Shown here piece after piece: positions 11,198-20,158 of a stretch of DNA of 64,000 nucleotides. The notes under the pieces were generated by a model, which was given only the letters and a program-made list of their open reading frames with translations, made no database searches and had not been told where the DNA came from. This DNA comes from Rhizobiaceae bacterium (GTDB taxonomy: Bacteria; Pseudomonadota; Alphaproteobacteria; Rhizobiales; Rhizobiaceae). Both the position numbers and the translations under genes were made by a program. The stretch is taken from the NCBI GenBank assembly GCA_019635755.1, contig JAHBYW010000004.1:248001-312000 (forward strand), written 5' to 3'. Each line of letters starts with the position of its first letter. The first letter of the stretch is position 1.

Positions 11198-11913
11198 AGC
11201 GCGACGTCGCGCGCCGGCGCGCCGCCATATCTGCGGTCGCGCGAGGCGTAGGCCCGCACCGCGTCCTCCAGATCCGCCTTGCCGAAATCGGGCCAGTAGC
11301 AGGGCAGGAACAGGAATTCGCTGTAGGCGGTCTGCCAGGGAAGGAAATTCGACAGGCGCATCTCGCCGCTGGTGCGGATGACCAGGTCGGGGTCGGGAAA
11401 TCCTGCCGTGTCGAGGAAATTGGCGAACGTTTCCGCACTGATCTCGGCGGGATCGACTGTCCCGGCGGCAACCGCTTCGCCGATTCGCTTCGCGGCCCGG
11501 GCGATCTCGTCGCGGCCGCCGTAGTTGAAGGCGATCACGAGGTTCAGATTCCGGTTCTGATGCGTCAGCGCCTCGGCCTCCTCAAGGAGCGTCCGAATCT
11601 CCACCTCAAGTCCGTCGCGCTCGCCAATCACGCGCACCCTGACGCCGTTCCTGTGCAGTTCCGCAAGATCCCGGCGGATGAATATCTTCAGAAGCCCCAT
11701 GAGGTCGGTGACCTCTGATTTTGGCCGCGACCAGTTCTCCGACGAGAAAGCGTAGACGGTCAGCCAGGCGATGCCCATCTCGCCGGCGTTGCGAACGGTC
11801 TTGCGCAGCGCCTCGACCCCGGCACGGTGGCCGGCAACGCGCGGCAGTCCGCGCTGCTTCGCCCACCGGCCATTGCCGTCCATGATGATCGCGACGTGCG
11901 CCGGGATGGACAT
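11194..11913 (-). CDS. uppS: Isoprenyl transferase (undecaprenyl diphosphate synthase)
   Basis: UppS, 239 residues, a cis-prenyltransferase that extends farnesyl diphosphate with isopentenyl units to C55 undecaprenyl diphosphate, the lipid carrier for peptidoglycan and O-antigen. The start reads [18 protein letters not shown], with the catalytic Asp and the phosphate-binding loop. The C-terminal [19 protein letters not shown] is the second signature. The frame is open to 12120, but the family start is clearly the ATG at 11913. frr lies 25 bases upstream and cdsA overlaps downstream. Confidence 0.96.
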   Translation of the reverse strand: MSIPAHVAIIMDGNGRWAKQRGLPRVAGHRAGVEALRKTVRNAGEMGIAWLTVYAFSSENWSRPKSEVTDLMGLLKIFIRRDLAELHRNGVRVRVIGERDGLEVEIRTLLEEAEALTHQNRNLNLVIAFNYGGRDEIARAAKRIGEAVAAGTVDPAEISAETFANFLDTAGFPDPDLVIRTSGEMRLSNFLPWQTAYSEFLFLPCYWPDFGKADLEDAVRAYASRDRRYGGAPARDVAL

Positions 11914-11938
11914 GATGCTTGCTTTCGGCTGCGCCGCC

Positions 11939-12499
11939 TCAGACCTGCATGATCTCGGCTTCCTTTTCGGCAAGCAGCGAGTCGATGGACGATATCGTAT
12001 CGTCGGTGAGCTTCTGGACCTTGTCCGACTGGACGCGGTGATCATCCTGCGAGATGACGTGGTCCTTCTCGGCCTTCTTGAGGCTGTCCATGCCGTCGCG
12101 CCGCACGTGGCGGGCCGCAACGCGGGCGTTCTCGGCGTAGCCGTGTGCGATCTTCACGAGCTCTTTCCGGCGCTGCTCGGTGAGTTCGGGAAGCGGAATG
12201 CGCAGCATCGTGCCGTCGACGATCGGGTTGAAGCCGAGGTTGGATTCGCGGATCGCACGGTCCACATGGCTGACCAGCGACTTGTCCCACACCGATACCG
12301 AGATCATCCGCGGCTCGGGCACCGAGACGGTCGCGACCTGGTTGATCGGCATCGCCGACCCGTAGGCCTGCACCTGGACGGCATCGAGGAGCGTGCTCGA
12401 CGCGCGCCCGGTCCGGAGGGACCCGAGGTCGTGCTTGAAAGCGCCGACCGCGCCTTCCATGCGCCGCTGCAGATCCTTGAAGTCGATTCCGTCAGCCAT
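11939..12499 (-). CDS. frr: Ribosome recycling factor
   Basis: RRF, 186 residues, a normal length for the family. It splits post-termination ribosomes together with EF-G. The N-terminal [26 protein letters not shown] helix, the central [15 protein letters not shown] and the C-terminal long helices ([15 protein letters not shown]) are diagnostic. It lies 42 bases behind pyrH, the usual pyrH-frr pair, with uppS following. Confidence 0.97.
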   Translation of the reverse strand: MADGIDFKDLQRRMEGAVGAFKHDLGSLRTGRASSTLLDAVQVQAYGSAMPINQVATVSVPEPRMISVSVWDKSLVSHVDRAIRESNLGFNPIVDGTMLRIPLPELTEQRRKELVKIAHGYAENARVAARHVRRDGMDSLKKAEKDHVISQDDHRVQSDKVQKLTDDTISSIDSLLAEKEAEIMQV

Positions 12500-12541
12500 C
12501 CCTTACCCTCCTCGCGACACGTCGCGGCTGCTTTGCCGGCG

Positions 12542-13261
12542 CTAGTCCGCCACGATCGTGTATCGGCCGCCACCTTTGAGAATCGCGCCGAACCCGCCCT
12601 TTTCGTGGATCGAGTAAACGATTATCGGGATGTTGTTTTCCCGCGCAAGGGCAATCGCAGCCGTGTCCATGATCGCGAGCCCCTGCGCGATCACCTCGTC
12701 ATGGCTGATCCGTTCGTAGCGCTTGGCGCTTGGGTCGCGCTTGGGGTCCGCCGAATAGACCCCGTCAACCTGTGTCCCCTTGAACAGCGCCCCCGCCCCG
12801 ATCTCGGCGGCACGAAGCGCCGCAGCCGAATCGGTGGTGAAAAAGGGATTGCCGGTTCCGCCGGCGAAGATGACAACCTTGCCGGCGTTCATGTAGGCCG
12901 TGGCCTGGCGCTGCGAGAACCCCTCGCACAGCTCGGGCATGGCGATCGCCGACAGCACCACCGCATCGACGCCCTGCTTGACCAGCGAGGTCCTGAGCGC
13001 GAGCGAGTTGATCACGGTGCCCAGCATGCCCATGTGGTCGCCGGTGACGCGATCTCCGCCCTTCGAGGCCACCGCCACGCCGCGGAAGATGTTGCCGCCG
13101 CCGATCACCACTCCGACCTCGACGCCGAGTTCCCGCGCCTCGACGATGTCGCCGGCGATCTGGTCGACCACGGACACGTCGATGCCGAAGCCCTGCGCGC
13201 CCATCAGCGCCTCGCCGGACGCCTTGAGCAGGACGCGGCGAAAGATGGGATTGCCAGTCAT
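12542..13261 (-). CDS. pyrH: Uridylate kinase
   Basis: Bacterial UMP kinase, 239 residues, of the amino-acid-kinase fold, forming UDP for RNA, DNA and sugar nucleotides. The N-terminal RVLLKASGEALMG is the ATP-binding lysine/glycine motif; GVVIGGGNIFRG and FAGGTGNPFFTTDSAA are further family blocks. The frame extends to 13405, but the ATG at 13261 (MTGNPIFRR) matches the family start. It begins a pyrH-frr-uppS-cdsA run separated from tsf by an intrinsic terminator. Confidence 0.96.
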   Translation of the reverse strand: MTGNPIFRRVLLKASGEALMGAQGFGIDVSVVDQIAGDIVEARELGVEVGVVIGGGNIFRGVAVASKGGDRVTGDHMGMLGTVINSLALRTSLVKQGVDAVVLSAIAMPELCEGFSQRQATAYMNAGKVVIFAGGTGNPFFTTDSAAALRAAEIGAGALFKGTQVDGVYSADPKRDPSAKRYERISHDEVIAQGLAIMDTAAIALARENNIPIIVYSIHEKGGFGAILKGGGRYTIVAD

Positions 13262-13429
13262 GAAGGTCTCGCTTTTCGCGGCTGCCGCCTGCCGCCCGCC
13301 CCGCACCGAGGATGCGGAATCCAGAACATGGGCGCGGACATACACAAGGCCGGCGGGGATGTCACGGCCCGCTCCGCCGTGGCGATGGACACGCCACGCC
13401 GCCACGGCCTGGAGGCGCCGAACGCAAAA

Positions 13430-13451
13430 CGGGCACCCGTCCGGGTGCCCG
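13430..13451 (-). terminator. Rho-independent terminator after tsf
   Basis: A perfect 9-bp stem (CGGGCACCC / GGGTGCCCG) with a four-base loop is followed on the minus strand by TTTTGCGTT. It lies 25 bases past the tsf stop and well before pyrH, so it should end the rpsB-tsf transcript and separate it from the pyrH operon. Confidence 0.88.
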
Positions 13452-13476
13452 CCGAAACGCTCGCCAGTGCGCCTGG

Positions 13477-14403
13477 CTACTTCTTGACCGCCGCCGCGAC
13501 TTCCGCCGCAAAATCGGAGGTTTCCTTCTCGATGCCCTCGCCCAGCGCGAAGCGGACGAAGCCCGTGATCTTGGCTGGAGCGCCGAAGTCCTTCTCGGCA
13601 TCCTTCAGCGCCTTTTCCACCGTCACGTCGGGGTTCAGCACGAAGGCCTGCTTCAGCAGCACGACTTCTTCGTAGAACTTGCGCAGACGGCCTTCGACCA
13701 TCTTCTCGATGATGTTCTCCGGCTTGCCCGAGGCGCGGGCCTGCTCGGCGAAGATCGCCCGCTCGCGCTCGACCGCCTTCGGATCGATCTCTTCGACCGT
13801 CAGCGCCATCGGGTTGGCAGCGGCGACGTGCATGGCGACCTGCCGCGCGAACGCATGCGCGGCCTCGGCCTTGCCGGCGGTCTCGATGGCCACCAGGACG
13901 CCCATCTTGCCGAGATTGTCGCCGACGGCGTTGTGGACATAGGTCGCCACGACGCCTTCGCCGACCTTCAGCTTCGCCGAACGGCGGAACGAGATGTTCT
14001 CGCCGATCGTGCCGACGGCGTCCTTGATCGTCTCCGCGACGGACTTGTCGGACCCCGGATACTTGGCGGCCGACGTCTTGGCGTGATCGCCGTCATGCGC
14101 CAGCGCAGCCTTCGCGACGTTGCGGACCAGCGTCTGGAACGCGTCGTTGCGGGCAACGAAGTCGGTCTCCGAATTCACCTCGACGGCGACGGCCTCGCGC
14201 AGCCCGGAATCGATGCCGATGAGGCCTTCGGCTGCAGTACGGCCGGCCTTCTTGTCGGCCTTGGCGATGCCCTTCTTGCGCAGCCAGTCCACCGCCGCTT
14301 CCATGTCTCCATTGGTCTCGGCGAGCGCGGCCTTGCAGTCCATCATGCCCGCGCCGGTGAGTTCGCGGAGTTCCTTCACCATCTGTGCGGTGATCGTGCT
14401 CAT
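13477..14403 (-). CDS. tsf: Translation elongation factor Ts
   Basis: EF-Ts, 308 residues, the nucleotide-exchange factor that regenerates EF-Tu-GTP. The N-terminal UBA-like domain reads [19 protein letters not shown], and the TDFVARN core signature follows at about residue 80. The frame runs on to 14682 without homology. The ATG at 14403 has an AGAGG ribosome binding site a few bases before it and gives the family start [12 protein letters not shown]. Partner gene rpsB lies 115 bases upstream. The terminator after tsf isolates the pair. Confidence 0.97.
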   Translation of the reverse strand: MSTITAQMVKELRELTGAGMMDCKAALAETNGDMEAAVDWLRKKGIAKADKKAGRTAAEGLIGIDSGLREAVAVEVNSETDFVARNDAFQTLVRNVAKAALAHDGDHAKTSAAKYPGSDKSVAETIKDAVGTIGENISFRRSAKLKVGEGVVATYVHNAVGDNLGKMGVLVAIETAGKAEAAHAFARQVAMHVAAANPMALTVEEIDPKAVERERAIFAEQARASGKPENIIEKMVEGRLRKFYEEVVLLKQAFVLNPDVTVEKALKDAEKDFGAPAKITGFVRFALGEGIEKETSDFAAEVAAAVKK

Positions 14404-14451
14404 GTGAATACCTCTTCGTCTCAAATGCGGAGGGCGCACCGTGTTGCCGGA

Positions 14452-14481
14452 TGCGCCCCACGGGGCGCGGCAACCGCGCCC
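14452..14481 (-). other. Overlapping GC-rich inverted repeats between rpsB and tsf
   Basis: Two mutually exclusive hairpins can form here. One is GCGCCCC/GGGGCGC at 14452-14467. The other is an 8-bp stem GGGCGCGG/CCGCGCCC with a CAA loop at 14463-14481. They share the GGGGCGC strand. No U-run follows, so a simple terminator is unlikely. They could act as an attenuator or as an RNA processing site that sets the ratio of S2 to EF-Ts. Confidence 0.4.
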
Positions 14482-14518
14482 GAACCCAGTCTGCCGCCGG
14501 CGTTCGCCGGCCGCGCGG

Positions 14519-15292
14519 CTAGTTCTTGCCTTCGGCGTCCGGATCGAGCGCGGGCTCGACCGGGGCGTCGACCGCGGCGCCGATGTCGACGCCCGATGCG
14601 CCCTGCTGGCGCGCAATGCCGTCAATGGCGGCCTTGGCGACCAGATCGCAGTAGAGCGCGATGGCGCGCTGCGCGTCGTCATTGCCCGGGATCGGGAAGT
14701 CGATCAGGTCCGGATCGCAATTGGAGTCGATGATCGCGACGACCGGGATCCCCAGGCGCTTGGCCTCCTGGATGGCGATCGCTTCCTTGTTCGTGTCGAC
14801 GACGAACATCAGGTCGGGCGTGGAGCCCATGTCCTTGATGCCGCCCAGCGCCTTGTTCAGCTTGTCACGCTCGCGATCGAGGTTGAGCAGTTCCTTCTTG
14901 GTCAGGCCGGTCGCTCCGCCGGAGACGGTCTCATCCAGCTTGCGCAGGCGCGAGATGGAGTTGGAGATCGTCTTCCAGTTGGTCAGCATGCCGCCGAGCC
15001 AGCGCGAATTGACGTAGTACTGCGCCGAGCGCTGGGCCGCGTCGGCGATGATGTCCGACGCCTGACGCTTGGTGCCGACGAACAGCACGCGGCCGCCGCG
15101 GGCTACCGTGTCAGACACGGTCTTCAGCGCCTGGTGCAGCAGCGGCACCGACTGCGAGAGATCGATGATGTGAATGTTGTTGCGGGCCCCGTAGATATAG
15201 GGGGCCATCTTGGGGTTCCAGCGGTGCGTCTGGTGACCGAAGTGAACGCCAGCGTCCAAAAGCTGGCGCATGCTGAAATCTGGCAGAGCCAT
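14519..15292 (-). CDS. rpsB: 30S ribosomal protein S2
   Basis: Ribosomal protein uS2, 257 residues. Typical blocks are [20 protein letters not shown] at the start, [15 protein letters not shown] in the middle, and the C-terminal [27 protein letters not shown]. The ATG at 15292 is preceded by AAGGAAA and gives the family start MALPDFSM. An acidic tail ([12 protein letters not shown]) extends past the conserved core, as in other alphaproteobacteria. A sigma-70-like promoter about 155 bases upstream predicts a long leader, a place where S2 autoregulation is known in other bacteria. Confidence 0.97.
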   Translation of the reverse strand: MALPDFSMRQLLDAGVHFGHQTHRWNPKMAPYIYGARNNIHIIDLSQSVPLLHQALKTVSDTVARGGRVLFVGTKRQASDIIADAAQRSAQYYVNSRWLGGMLTNWKTISNSISRLRKLDETVSGGATGLTKKELLNLDRERDKLNKALGGIKDMGSTPDLMFVVDTNKEAIAIQEAKRLGIPVVAIIDSNCDPDLIDFPIPGNDDAQRAIALYCDLVAKAAIDGIARQQGASGVDIGAAVDAPVEPALDPDAEGKN

Positions 15293-15447
15293 GTATTTTC
15301 CTTTCCGGTTGGCCTCCACGGACAACGACGGTCTTCGGCGCGGCTCCAAAAGTCTGCGACTCTTGAGGGCTTTGCCTTGATCGCCACCGGCGGTCGCCGT
15401 CGGATTTCTCCCGAGCGGAAACCAAGTCCGTGTGTGGAATGGCGCGG

Positions 15448-15476
15448 CATATATCCATGTTGCGGCGCGAAAGCAA
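15448..15476 (-). promoter_or_regulatory. Probable sigma-70 promoter of rpsB-tsf
   Basis: On the minus strand, TTGCTT (15476-15471) and TATATG (15453-15448) are separated by exactly 17 bases, in the gap between the DUF4031 gene and rpsB. The predicted start near 15441 leaves a leader of about 149 bases before rpsB. Assigned by eye from the consensus only. Confidence 0.5.
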
Positions 15477-15497
15477 GGCTCGGCGCCGGGGAGGTTG

Positions 15498-15803
15498 TCA
15501 CGCCGCCCGGAAAGCGTGCAGCGCGGCGCGCGCGATCCTGACCCGCTTGAAGACGGTCACGATCTCCTCGCGGCTGCACTCCACCGCACCCAGCCGCACC
15601 GCGCGGTCGCGCTCGGTGCCGGTGATGTCGTAGTGGGGCGCAGCGGTCTTGGGCGGCCCCTGGTACGACGCGCGGTGGATGCCGAGCCGGCGCGCGAAGC
15701 GGTGCAGTTCCGCTTCGTCGTCGGCCATCAGGTGGCACCAGCGGCGGCCGGCAAACCGCCAGATCGCGTCGTCGACATAGACGGCCACGGCGGTCAGTTG
15801 CAA
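15498..15803 (-). CDS. DUF4031 domain-containing protein
   Basis: A small basic protein of 101 residues spanning the whole DUF4031 domain: [23 protein letters not shown] followed by [11 protein letters not shown] and [20 protein letters not shown]. Its biochemical role is not established. The many His, Asp and Trp residues in the first 40 positions are conserved in the family and suggest ligand or metal binding, but that is inference. It overlaps the end of the EipB gene by 10 bases, so the two are probably co-transcribed. Similar proteins are often found as single genes in actinobacteria and alphaproteobacteria. Confidence 0.85.
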   Translation of the reverse strand: MQLTAVAVYVDDAIWRFAGRRWCHLMADDEAELHRFARRLGIHRASYQGPPKTAAPHYDITGTERDRAVRLGAVECSREEIVTVFKRVRIARAALHAFRAA

Positions 15804-16624
15804 GGTTTGGCCGGCTCGAACAGGGCCAGGTCCACCAGCTTCCCGGCAATCGTGAAGTCGCCATAGTCCATGATCAGGTCGCGCGTCAGGCCATTGGCGT
15901 GGAGCTTGAAACTCAGCCGGTACTGCGGCAATTCCTCGCCGGGCTCCGTCTCTTCGTCGGGCTCGCCGAAATAGGCGATGTCGACCGGCCAGAAATCGTC
16001 CTTCGACAGCGTGTCGAGGACAGCGAGTTCCGGATCGTTCGACTTCGCGGCAGCAGGCTTCCCGACGACGACAGTCGTGGTCATCACCTCATTGGCGTCC
16101 TCCGACCCGTCGAAAAGCGTCGTCTCGTAGAACTTCGCGCCCGCGCTTGCCTTGTCGATCATCTCGATAAGGTGCTGCGTCGGGAACTGGGTGGCCTGAA
16201 GCTCGATCTGCTGGATGTCCGGCCGCGTCAAATCGACGGTCAACCCCTGCGGGCTGCTTGTTGCGGTCCCCCTCACCTCCTTGTCGAGCGACTGGTCGAC
16301 AAAGGACTTGGTGACGAAGGTGAAGAGGTTGCCGTCGCCTTCCTCGAAGGTCGTGGTCTGCTGGTCGGTGACTCGCGAAATCTCGCGGGTGTCGATGCGG
16401 GTCACGAAACGGAAGGTGACCGTGTAGCCCTCGCAGGCGGAGCCGTTGAACTCATACACCATGCGCCCGGCCAGACCGGTGACGCCGGAGCGGTCCGAGG
16501 CGTTCGCCAGCGCCAGGTCGTAGACGGCCCGATGCGGTGCCAGCACGGGAACGGCTCCCGCCGGCGCGGGGACGGCCATTGCAGCCAACCCCGGAGCGAG
16601 AACGACCAGACGCGAGGCGCGCAT
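15794..16624 (-). CDS. eipB: EipB-family periplasmic envelope integrity protein (DUF1849)
   Basis: A 276-residue protein with an N-terminal signal peptide (RASRLVVLAPGLAAMAVPAPAGA), matching the DUF1849 family. Its Brucella member EipB is a periplasmic beta-spiral protein needed for envelope integrity. One cysteine is near residue 64 (SACEGYTVTFRFVTRI) and one is the penultimate residue (EPAKPCN). This matches the Cys pair that forms the stabilising disulfide in Brucella EipB. The ATG at 16624 has GGAG six bases upstream and a good signal peptide; 16666 is an alternative. It is divergent from the ridA-like gene. Confidence 0.88.
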   Translation of the reverse strand: MRASRLVVLAPGLAAMAVPAPAGAVPVLAPHRAVYDLALANASDRSGVTGLAGRMVYEFNGSACEGYTVTFRFVTRIDTREISRVTDQQTTTFEEGDGNLFTFVTKSFVDQSLDKEVRGTATSSPQGLTVDLTRPDIQQIELQATQFPTQHLIEMIDKASAGAKFYETTLFDGSEDANEVMTTTVVVGKPAAAKSNDPELAVLDTLSKDDFWPVDIAYFGEPDEETEPGEELPQYRLSFKLHANGLTRDLIMDYGDFTIAGKLVDLALFEPAKPCN

Positions 16625-16771
16625 GCAAAGCTCCGTGACTGCGGCCACGCAGCCGCAAAATCGCATTCCACCCTAAAAAAATGCATGGCGGAAGCGAGGC
16701 AAAAATAGCACCTTTGTTTGCAACACCCCAGCCCACCTCCTCCCCTTCAACAGGCAATCCAGGAAACAAGC

Positions 16772-17236
16772 ATGAGCGGAGCGACCGAAACGCGCCTGGC
16801 CGAACTCGGCGTTACCTTGCCGCCGGCGGCTGCTCCGGCGGCGAACTATGTGCCCTTCGCGCAGAGCGGCACGTTGTTGTTCACGGCCGGTCAGCTGCCC
16901 CTTGCGGGCGGCAAGCTGATCGCCACCGGGCTGTTGGGCCGCGATCTCGACGTCGCCCTGGGCCGCGACGCGGCAAAGGCCTGCGCGATCAACATCCTGG
17001 CCCAGGCCAAGGCGGCGCTGGGCGACCTCGACAGGATCGCGCGCATCGTCAAGATCACCGTGTTCGTCGCATCGACACCGGACTTCACCGAACAGCACCT
17101 GGTCGCGAATGGCGCCTCCGACTTCCTGGCGGCAGCGCTGGGGGACAAGGGCACGCACGCACGTTCAGCCGTCGGCACCGCATCGCTGCCGCTCAACGCG
17201 CCGGTGGAAATCGAAGCAATCATCGAGATCGCGTAG
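16772..17236 (+). CDS. RidA family protein (YjgF/YER057c/UK114)
   Basis: A RidA-superfamily protein of 154 residues. RidA itself hydrolyses reactive enamine/imine intermediates made by PLP enzymes. This sequence belongs to the longer subgroup, with PFAQSGTLLFTAGQLPLAGGK near residue 27 and the C-terminal THARSAVGTASLPLNAPVEIEAI. That tail retains the Arg and Glu expected in the substrate cleft. The ATG at 16772 has AGGAA upstream; the in-frame stretch back to 16718 lacks homology. The next gene starts five bases after its stop, so the two form an operon. The true substrate is not evident. Confidence 0.92.
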   Translation: MSGATETRLAELGVTLPPAAAPAANYVPFAQSGTLLFTAGQLPLAGGKLIATGLLGRDLDVALGRDAAKACAINILAQAKAALGDLDRIARIVKITVFVASTPDFTEQHLVANGASDFLAAALGDKGTHARSAVGTASLPLNAPVEIEAIIEIA

Positions 17237-17241
17237 CAAAC

Positions 17242-17967
17242 ATGTCCGACCTCGACTGGCTGACGCGTCGCCCGATCGCTCATCGCGGCTACCACGACCT
17301 GAACAAGGCCCGATGGGAGAACACGCTCTCCGCCTTCGCCGCGGCGGTCGATCGGGGGTTTGCCATCGAATGCGACGTCCATCTGTCGAGCGATGGCATC
17401 CCCGTGGTCTTCCATGACGGCGAGTTGCACCGGCTCACGGGCACGCCCGGCTTCATCTGGCAGCGAACGGCGGCGGAGATGGGTGCGCTTCGCATCGGCC
17501 GGACCCAGGACCACGCGCCGACGCTCCGGGAACTGCTGGACCTCGTCGCCGGACGCGTGCCCCTCGTGATCGAACTCAAGGGCATTCCTGGAAAGGACGA
17601 GGGCCTGGTCGCGGCGGTGGCGGAGCAGCTGCGATCCTATCGCGGGCCGGCGGCGATCATGTCCTTCGACCACTGGCTGATCCGCGCGTTTCCCGCGCAG
17701 GCCGCCGGCATCCCGGCCGGGCTCACGGCGTGGGGCGACAAGCAGCACGAGTTCGAGGCGCATTTCTCCATGCTGGGACACGGCCTGTCGTTCGTCTCCT
17801 ACGGCGTCGCGCACCTGCCCAACCCGTTCATCTCGTTCGTCCGCACGCGGCTGGCCATGCCGGTGATCACTTGGACGGTGCGCGACCAGGCGGCCGTCGA
17901 CCGGACCGTCGCGCATGCCGACCAGATGACGTTCGAGGGCTTCGATCCCGATGCGCGGGCTGCGTGA
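17242..17967 (+). CDS. Glycerophosphodiester phosphodiesterase family protein
   Basis: A cytosolic GDPD-family TIM barrel of 241 residues. It is expected to hydrolyse glycerophosphodiesters to glycerol-3-phosphate and an alcohol. The catalytic signature is complete: AHRGYHDLNKARWENTLSAF, then ECDVHLSSDGIPVVFHD, giving the paired histidines and the Glu-x-Asp metal ligands. ELKG and the C-terminal TWTVRD complete the barrel. No signal peptide is seen, so it acts inside the cell, probably in phospholipid headgroup turnover. It sits five bases behind the RidA-family gene. Confidence 0.93.
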   Translation: MSDLDWLTRRPIAHRGYHDLNKARWENTLSAFAAAVDRGFAIECDVHLSSDGIPVVFHDGELHRLTGTPGFIWQRTAAEMGALRIGRTQDHAPTLRELLDLVAGRVPLVIELKGIPGKDEGLVAAVAEQLRSYRGPAAIMSFDHWLIRAFPAQAAGIPAGLTAWGDKQHEFEAHFSMLGHGLSFVSYGVAHLPNPFISFVRTRLAMPVITWTVRDQAAVDRTVAHADQMTFEGFDPDARAA

Positions 17968-18006
17968 GGTGCTTGCGGGGCGCCCCGAGCGGCCTAGATA
18001 GAACCG

Positions 18007-19218
18007 ATGGGCAGCGATCGATCGGGTGAGGTCAGGGCGCGCGAGCTTCAGGTTCGCGTCGCCGCCAGCATCGGTGCGTTCACCGAGACCGAGTGGAGCG
18101 GGCTGGCCGGCACGAGCCGCGCCGCCGGTGCCGAAACCTACAATCCCTTCCTGTCCTACGCCTTCCTGCGGTCGCTTGAGGAGGCTGGCTGCGCGACGCC
18201 GCGCACCGGCTGGCAGGGCCAGCATGTCAGGCTTGAAACGGCGGATGGCACCCTGGTCGGAGCGATCCCCTGCTACGCCAAGTCGCACAGCCAGGGAGAA
18301 TACGTCTTCGATCACGGCTGGGCCGACGCCTACGAACGTGCCGGCGGCAGCTACTATCCCAAGCTCCAGGCCGCCATTCCCTTCACGCCGGTGACCGGAC
18401 CTCGCCTGCTGACGGCCGTTGGTGCCGACGCGCCACCCTTGGAGGCCGCACTGGCCGAGGGGCTTAAGGCCGTCGCGGACCGCCTGGACGTGTCTTCAGC
18501 GCACGTCACTTTCGCCACCCAGGCGCAGGCGGAGACGCTGGAGGGCACGGGATTCCTCCATCGCACCGACCAGCAGTTCCACTTCCGCAACGCAGGCTAC
18601 GGCAGCTACGAGGACTTTCTGGAGACCCTGGCCTCGCGCAAGCGCAAGGCGCTGAAGAAGGAACGGCGTGAGGCGGTCGCCGCCGACATCACCATCGACC
18701 GCCTGACCGGAAGCGACATCACCGAATCCGTGTGGGACGATTTCTTCGCCTTCTACATGGACACCGGCAGCCGCAAATGGGGCCGGCCCTACCTGAACCG
18801 GAAGTTCTTCTCGCTGATCGGCCAGCGCATGGCCCAGGACATCCTGCTGGTGATGGCGAAACGCAACGGGCGCTACATCGCCGGTGCGATCAACTTCATC
18901 GGCTCCGACGCACTCTACGGGCGAAACTGGGGTTGCATCGAGAACCACCCCTTCCTGCACTTCGAGGTCTGCTACCATCAGGCGATCGACTTCGCGATCG
19001 AGAGAAAGCTGTCGGTGGTCGAAGCGGGGGCCCAGGGAGAGCACAAGCTGGCGCGCGGGTACATGCCCGTCACCACCCACTCGGCCCACTACATTCGCCA
19101 CGCCGGACTGCGCCGGGCGGTCGCAGACTACCTCCGGCGCGAGCGCCGCGAGGTCGAGCACAACATCGACTACTACGAGGACCACGCGCCGTTCCGGAAG
19201 GACGCGAATGGTGAATAG
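18007..19218 (+). CDS. GNAT family N-acetyltransferase (DUF482, FemAB-like)
   Basis: A 403-residue member of the DUF482 family, a two-lobed GNAT/FemAB-like acyltransferase fold annotated as a putative peptidoglycan-related or aminoacyl transferase. Family stretches are NPFLSYAFLRSLEEAGC, FDHGWADAYERAGG(S)YYPKLQ, the basic helix LASRKRKALKKERR, and the C-terminal VEAGAQGEHKLARGYMP. The role in this organism is not known. It starts 39 bases after the GDPD gene on the same strand. There is no signal peptide or membrane segment. Confidence 0.88.
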   Translation: MGSDRSGEVRARELQVRVAASIGAFTETEWSGLAGTSRAAGAETYNPFLSYAFLRSLEEAGCATPRTGWQGQHVRLETADGTLVGAIPCYAKSHSQGEYVFDHGWADAYERAGGSYYPKLQAAIPFTPVTGPRLLTAVGADAPPLEAALAEGLKAVADRLDVSSAHVTFATQAQAETLEGTGFLHRTDQQFHFRNAGYGSYEDFLETLASRKRKALKKERREAVAADITIDRLTGSDITESVWDDFFAFYMDTGSRKWGRPYLNRKFFSLIGQRMAQDILLVMAKRNGRYIAGAINFIGSDALYGRNWGCIENHPFLHFEVCYHQAIDFAIERKLSVVEAGAQGEHKLARGYMPVTTHSAHYIRHAGLRRAVADYLRRERREVEHNIDYYEDHAPFRKDANGE

Positions 19219-19323
19219 CGAGGGGTGAATTGAGGCCAGCGGTCTGACCGGTCGCATGGCCGACGTTGCCGAACCACGCGCCTTTCACTATTCACCGTTC
19301 ACTGTCCTGTATCCGAGGCTCCG

Positions 19324-19758
19324 ATGCCCCTTCCTGCCTACGACCCGTCCAACATCTTTGGAAAGATCCTGCGGGGCGAGATCCCGGCGCACAGCGTCTA
19401 CGAGTCTGCCGACGTGCTGGCGTTCATGGATGTGATGCCGCAGGGACAGGGCCATGTGCTGGTGATCCCAAAGGCGCCGGCGCGCAACCTTCTGGATGCC
19501 GATCCGGTCGCGCTTCCAGCGCTCGTCGCCGCCGTGCAGAAGCTGGCCGTCGCGGTCAAGAAGGCGTTCGACGCCGACGGTGTCACGGTCATGCAGTTCA
19601 ACGAGACAGCCGGCGGGCAAAGCGTCTTCCACCTGCATTTCCACGTCATCCCGCGCTTCATGGGCACGCCGCTGAAGCCTCATTCGGGCGGGCAGATGGA
19701 GAAGCCGGAGGTGCTGGCCTCCTACGCCGACAAGATCAGGGCGGCGCTGGCGGGATAG
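19324..19758 (+). CDS. HIT family protein (histidine triad nucleotide hydrolase)
   Basis: A HIT-domain protein of 144 residues, of the Hint branch, which hydrolyses nucleoside phosphoramidates such as AMP-lysine. The diagnostic histidine triad is FHLHFHVIPR near residue 100, and the N-terminal FGKILRGEIPAHSVYE is also typical. The physiological substrate is unknown. It lies 105 bases after the DUF482 gene and ends 50 bases before the convergent azlD. Confidence 0.93.
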   Translation: MPLPAYDPSNIFGKILRGEIPAHSVYESADVLAFMDVMPQGQGHVLVIPKAPARNLLDADPVALPALVAAVQKLAVAVKKAFDADGVTVMQFNETAGGQSVFHLHFHVIPRFMGTPLKPHSGGQMEKPEVLASYADKIRAALAG

Positions 19759-19807
19759 GCTGGTCCGCGCCGCGCACACCGCAGGCAAACGCCTCCCAAG
19801 GCTTGTG

Positions 19808-20158
19808 TCATAAGCCGAGGTACAGCCCGACGGCCAGCACCGCCTCACCCGCAACGATGCCGGCCAGCACCGAACGGCGCAGCACCAGATAGGTCGCAAA
19901 ACCCGCTGAGGCGGCCAGGATCCGCAACCACAGCGCGGTGTCCGCAAGCGGTCCGCTCGGATAGACGATCAGGTTGCCGATGACAGCCGCCACCAGCGCC
20001 GTGGCCAGCGCGCGCACCGCGACCAGCGCGTCGGAGCCCTCGTCGATGCGACCGCCGAGGAGGACGCCGAGAGCACGCCAGGGATAGGTCATCGCCCAGC
20101 CGGCGCCGAGGATCAGCAGATAGGGCCACCACCAGGCATCGAGCAGGTCAAGGGTCAT
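19808..20158 (-). CDS. azlD: AzlD domain-containing branched-chain amino acid export subunit
   Basis: A small membrane protein of 116 residues with four predicted helices, matching AzlD, the small partner of AzlC in LIV-E type exporters of branched-chain amino acids. AGWAMTYPWRALGVLLGGRI is the typical N-terminal part. The ATG at 20158 overlaps the azlC stop in an ATGA arrangement, so the two are translationally coupled. An open frame runs further upstream but is only a shadow of azlC. Confidence 0.88.
   Translation of the reverse strand: MTLDLLDAWWWPYLLILGAGWAMTYPWRALGVLLGGRIDEGSDALVAVRALATALVAAVIGNLIVYPSGPLADTALWLRILAASAGFATYLVLRRSVLAGIVAGEAVLAVGLYLGL

Noticed and set aside
16736-16745. 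CCTCCTCCCC upstream of the ridA-like gene, the same motif as in the DUF1127 RNA array
   Set aside because: It is not held in the loop of a hairpin, and no DUF1127 gene or terminator accompanies it. It appears to be a chance occurrence in the leader.
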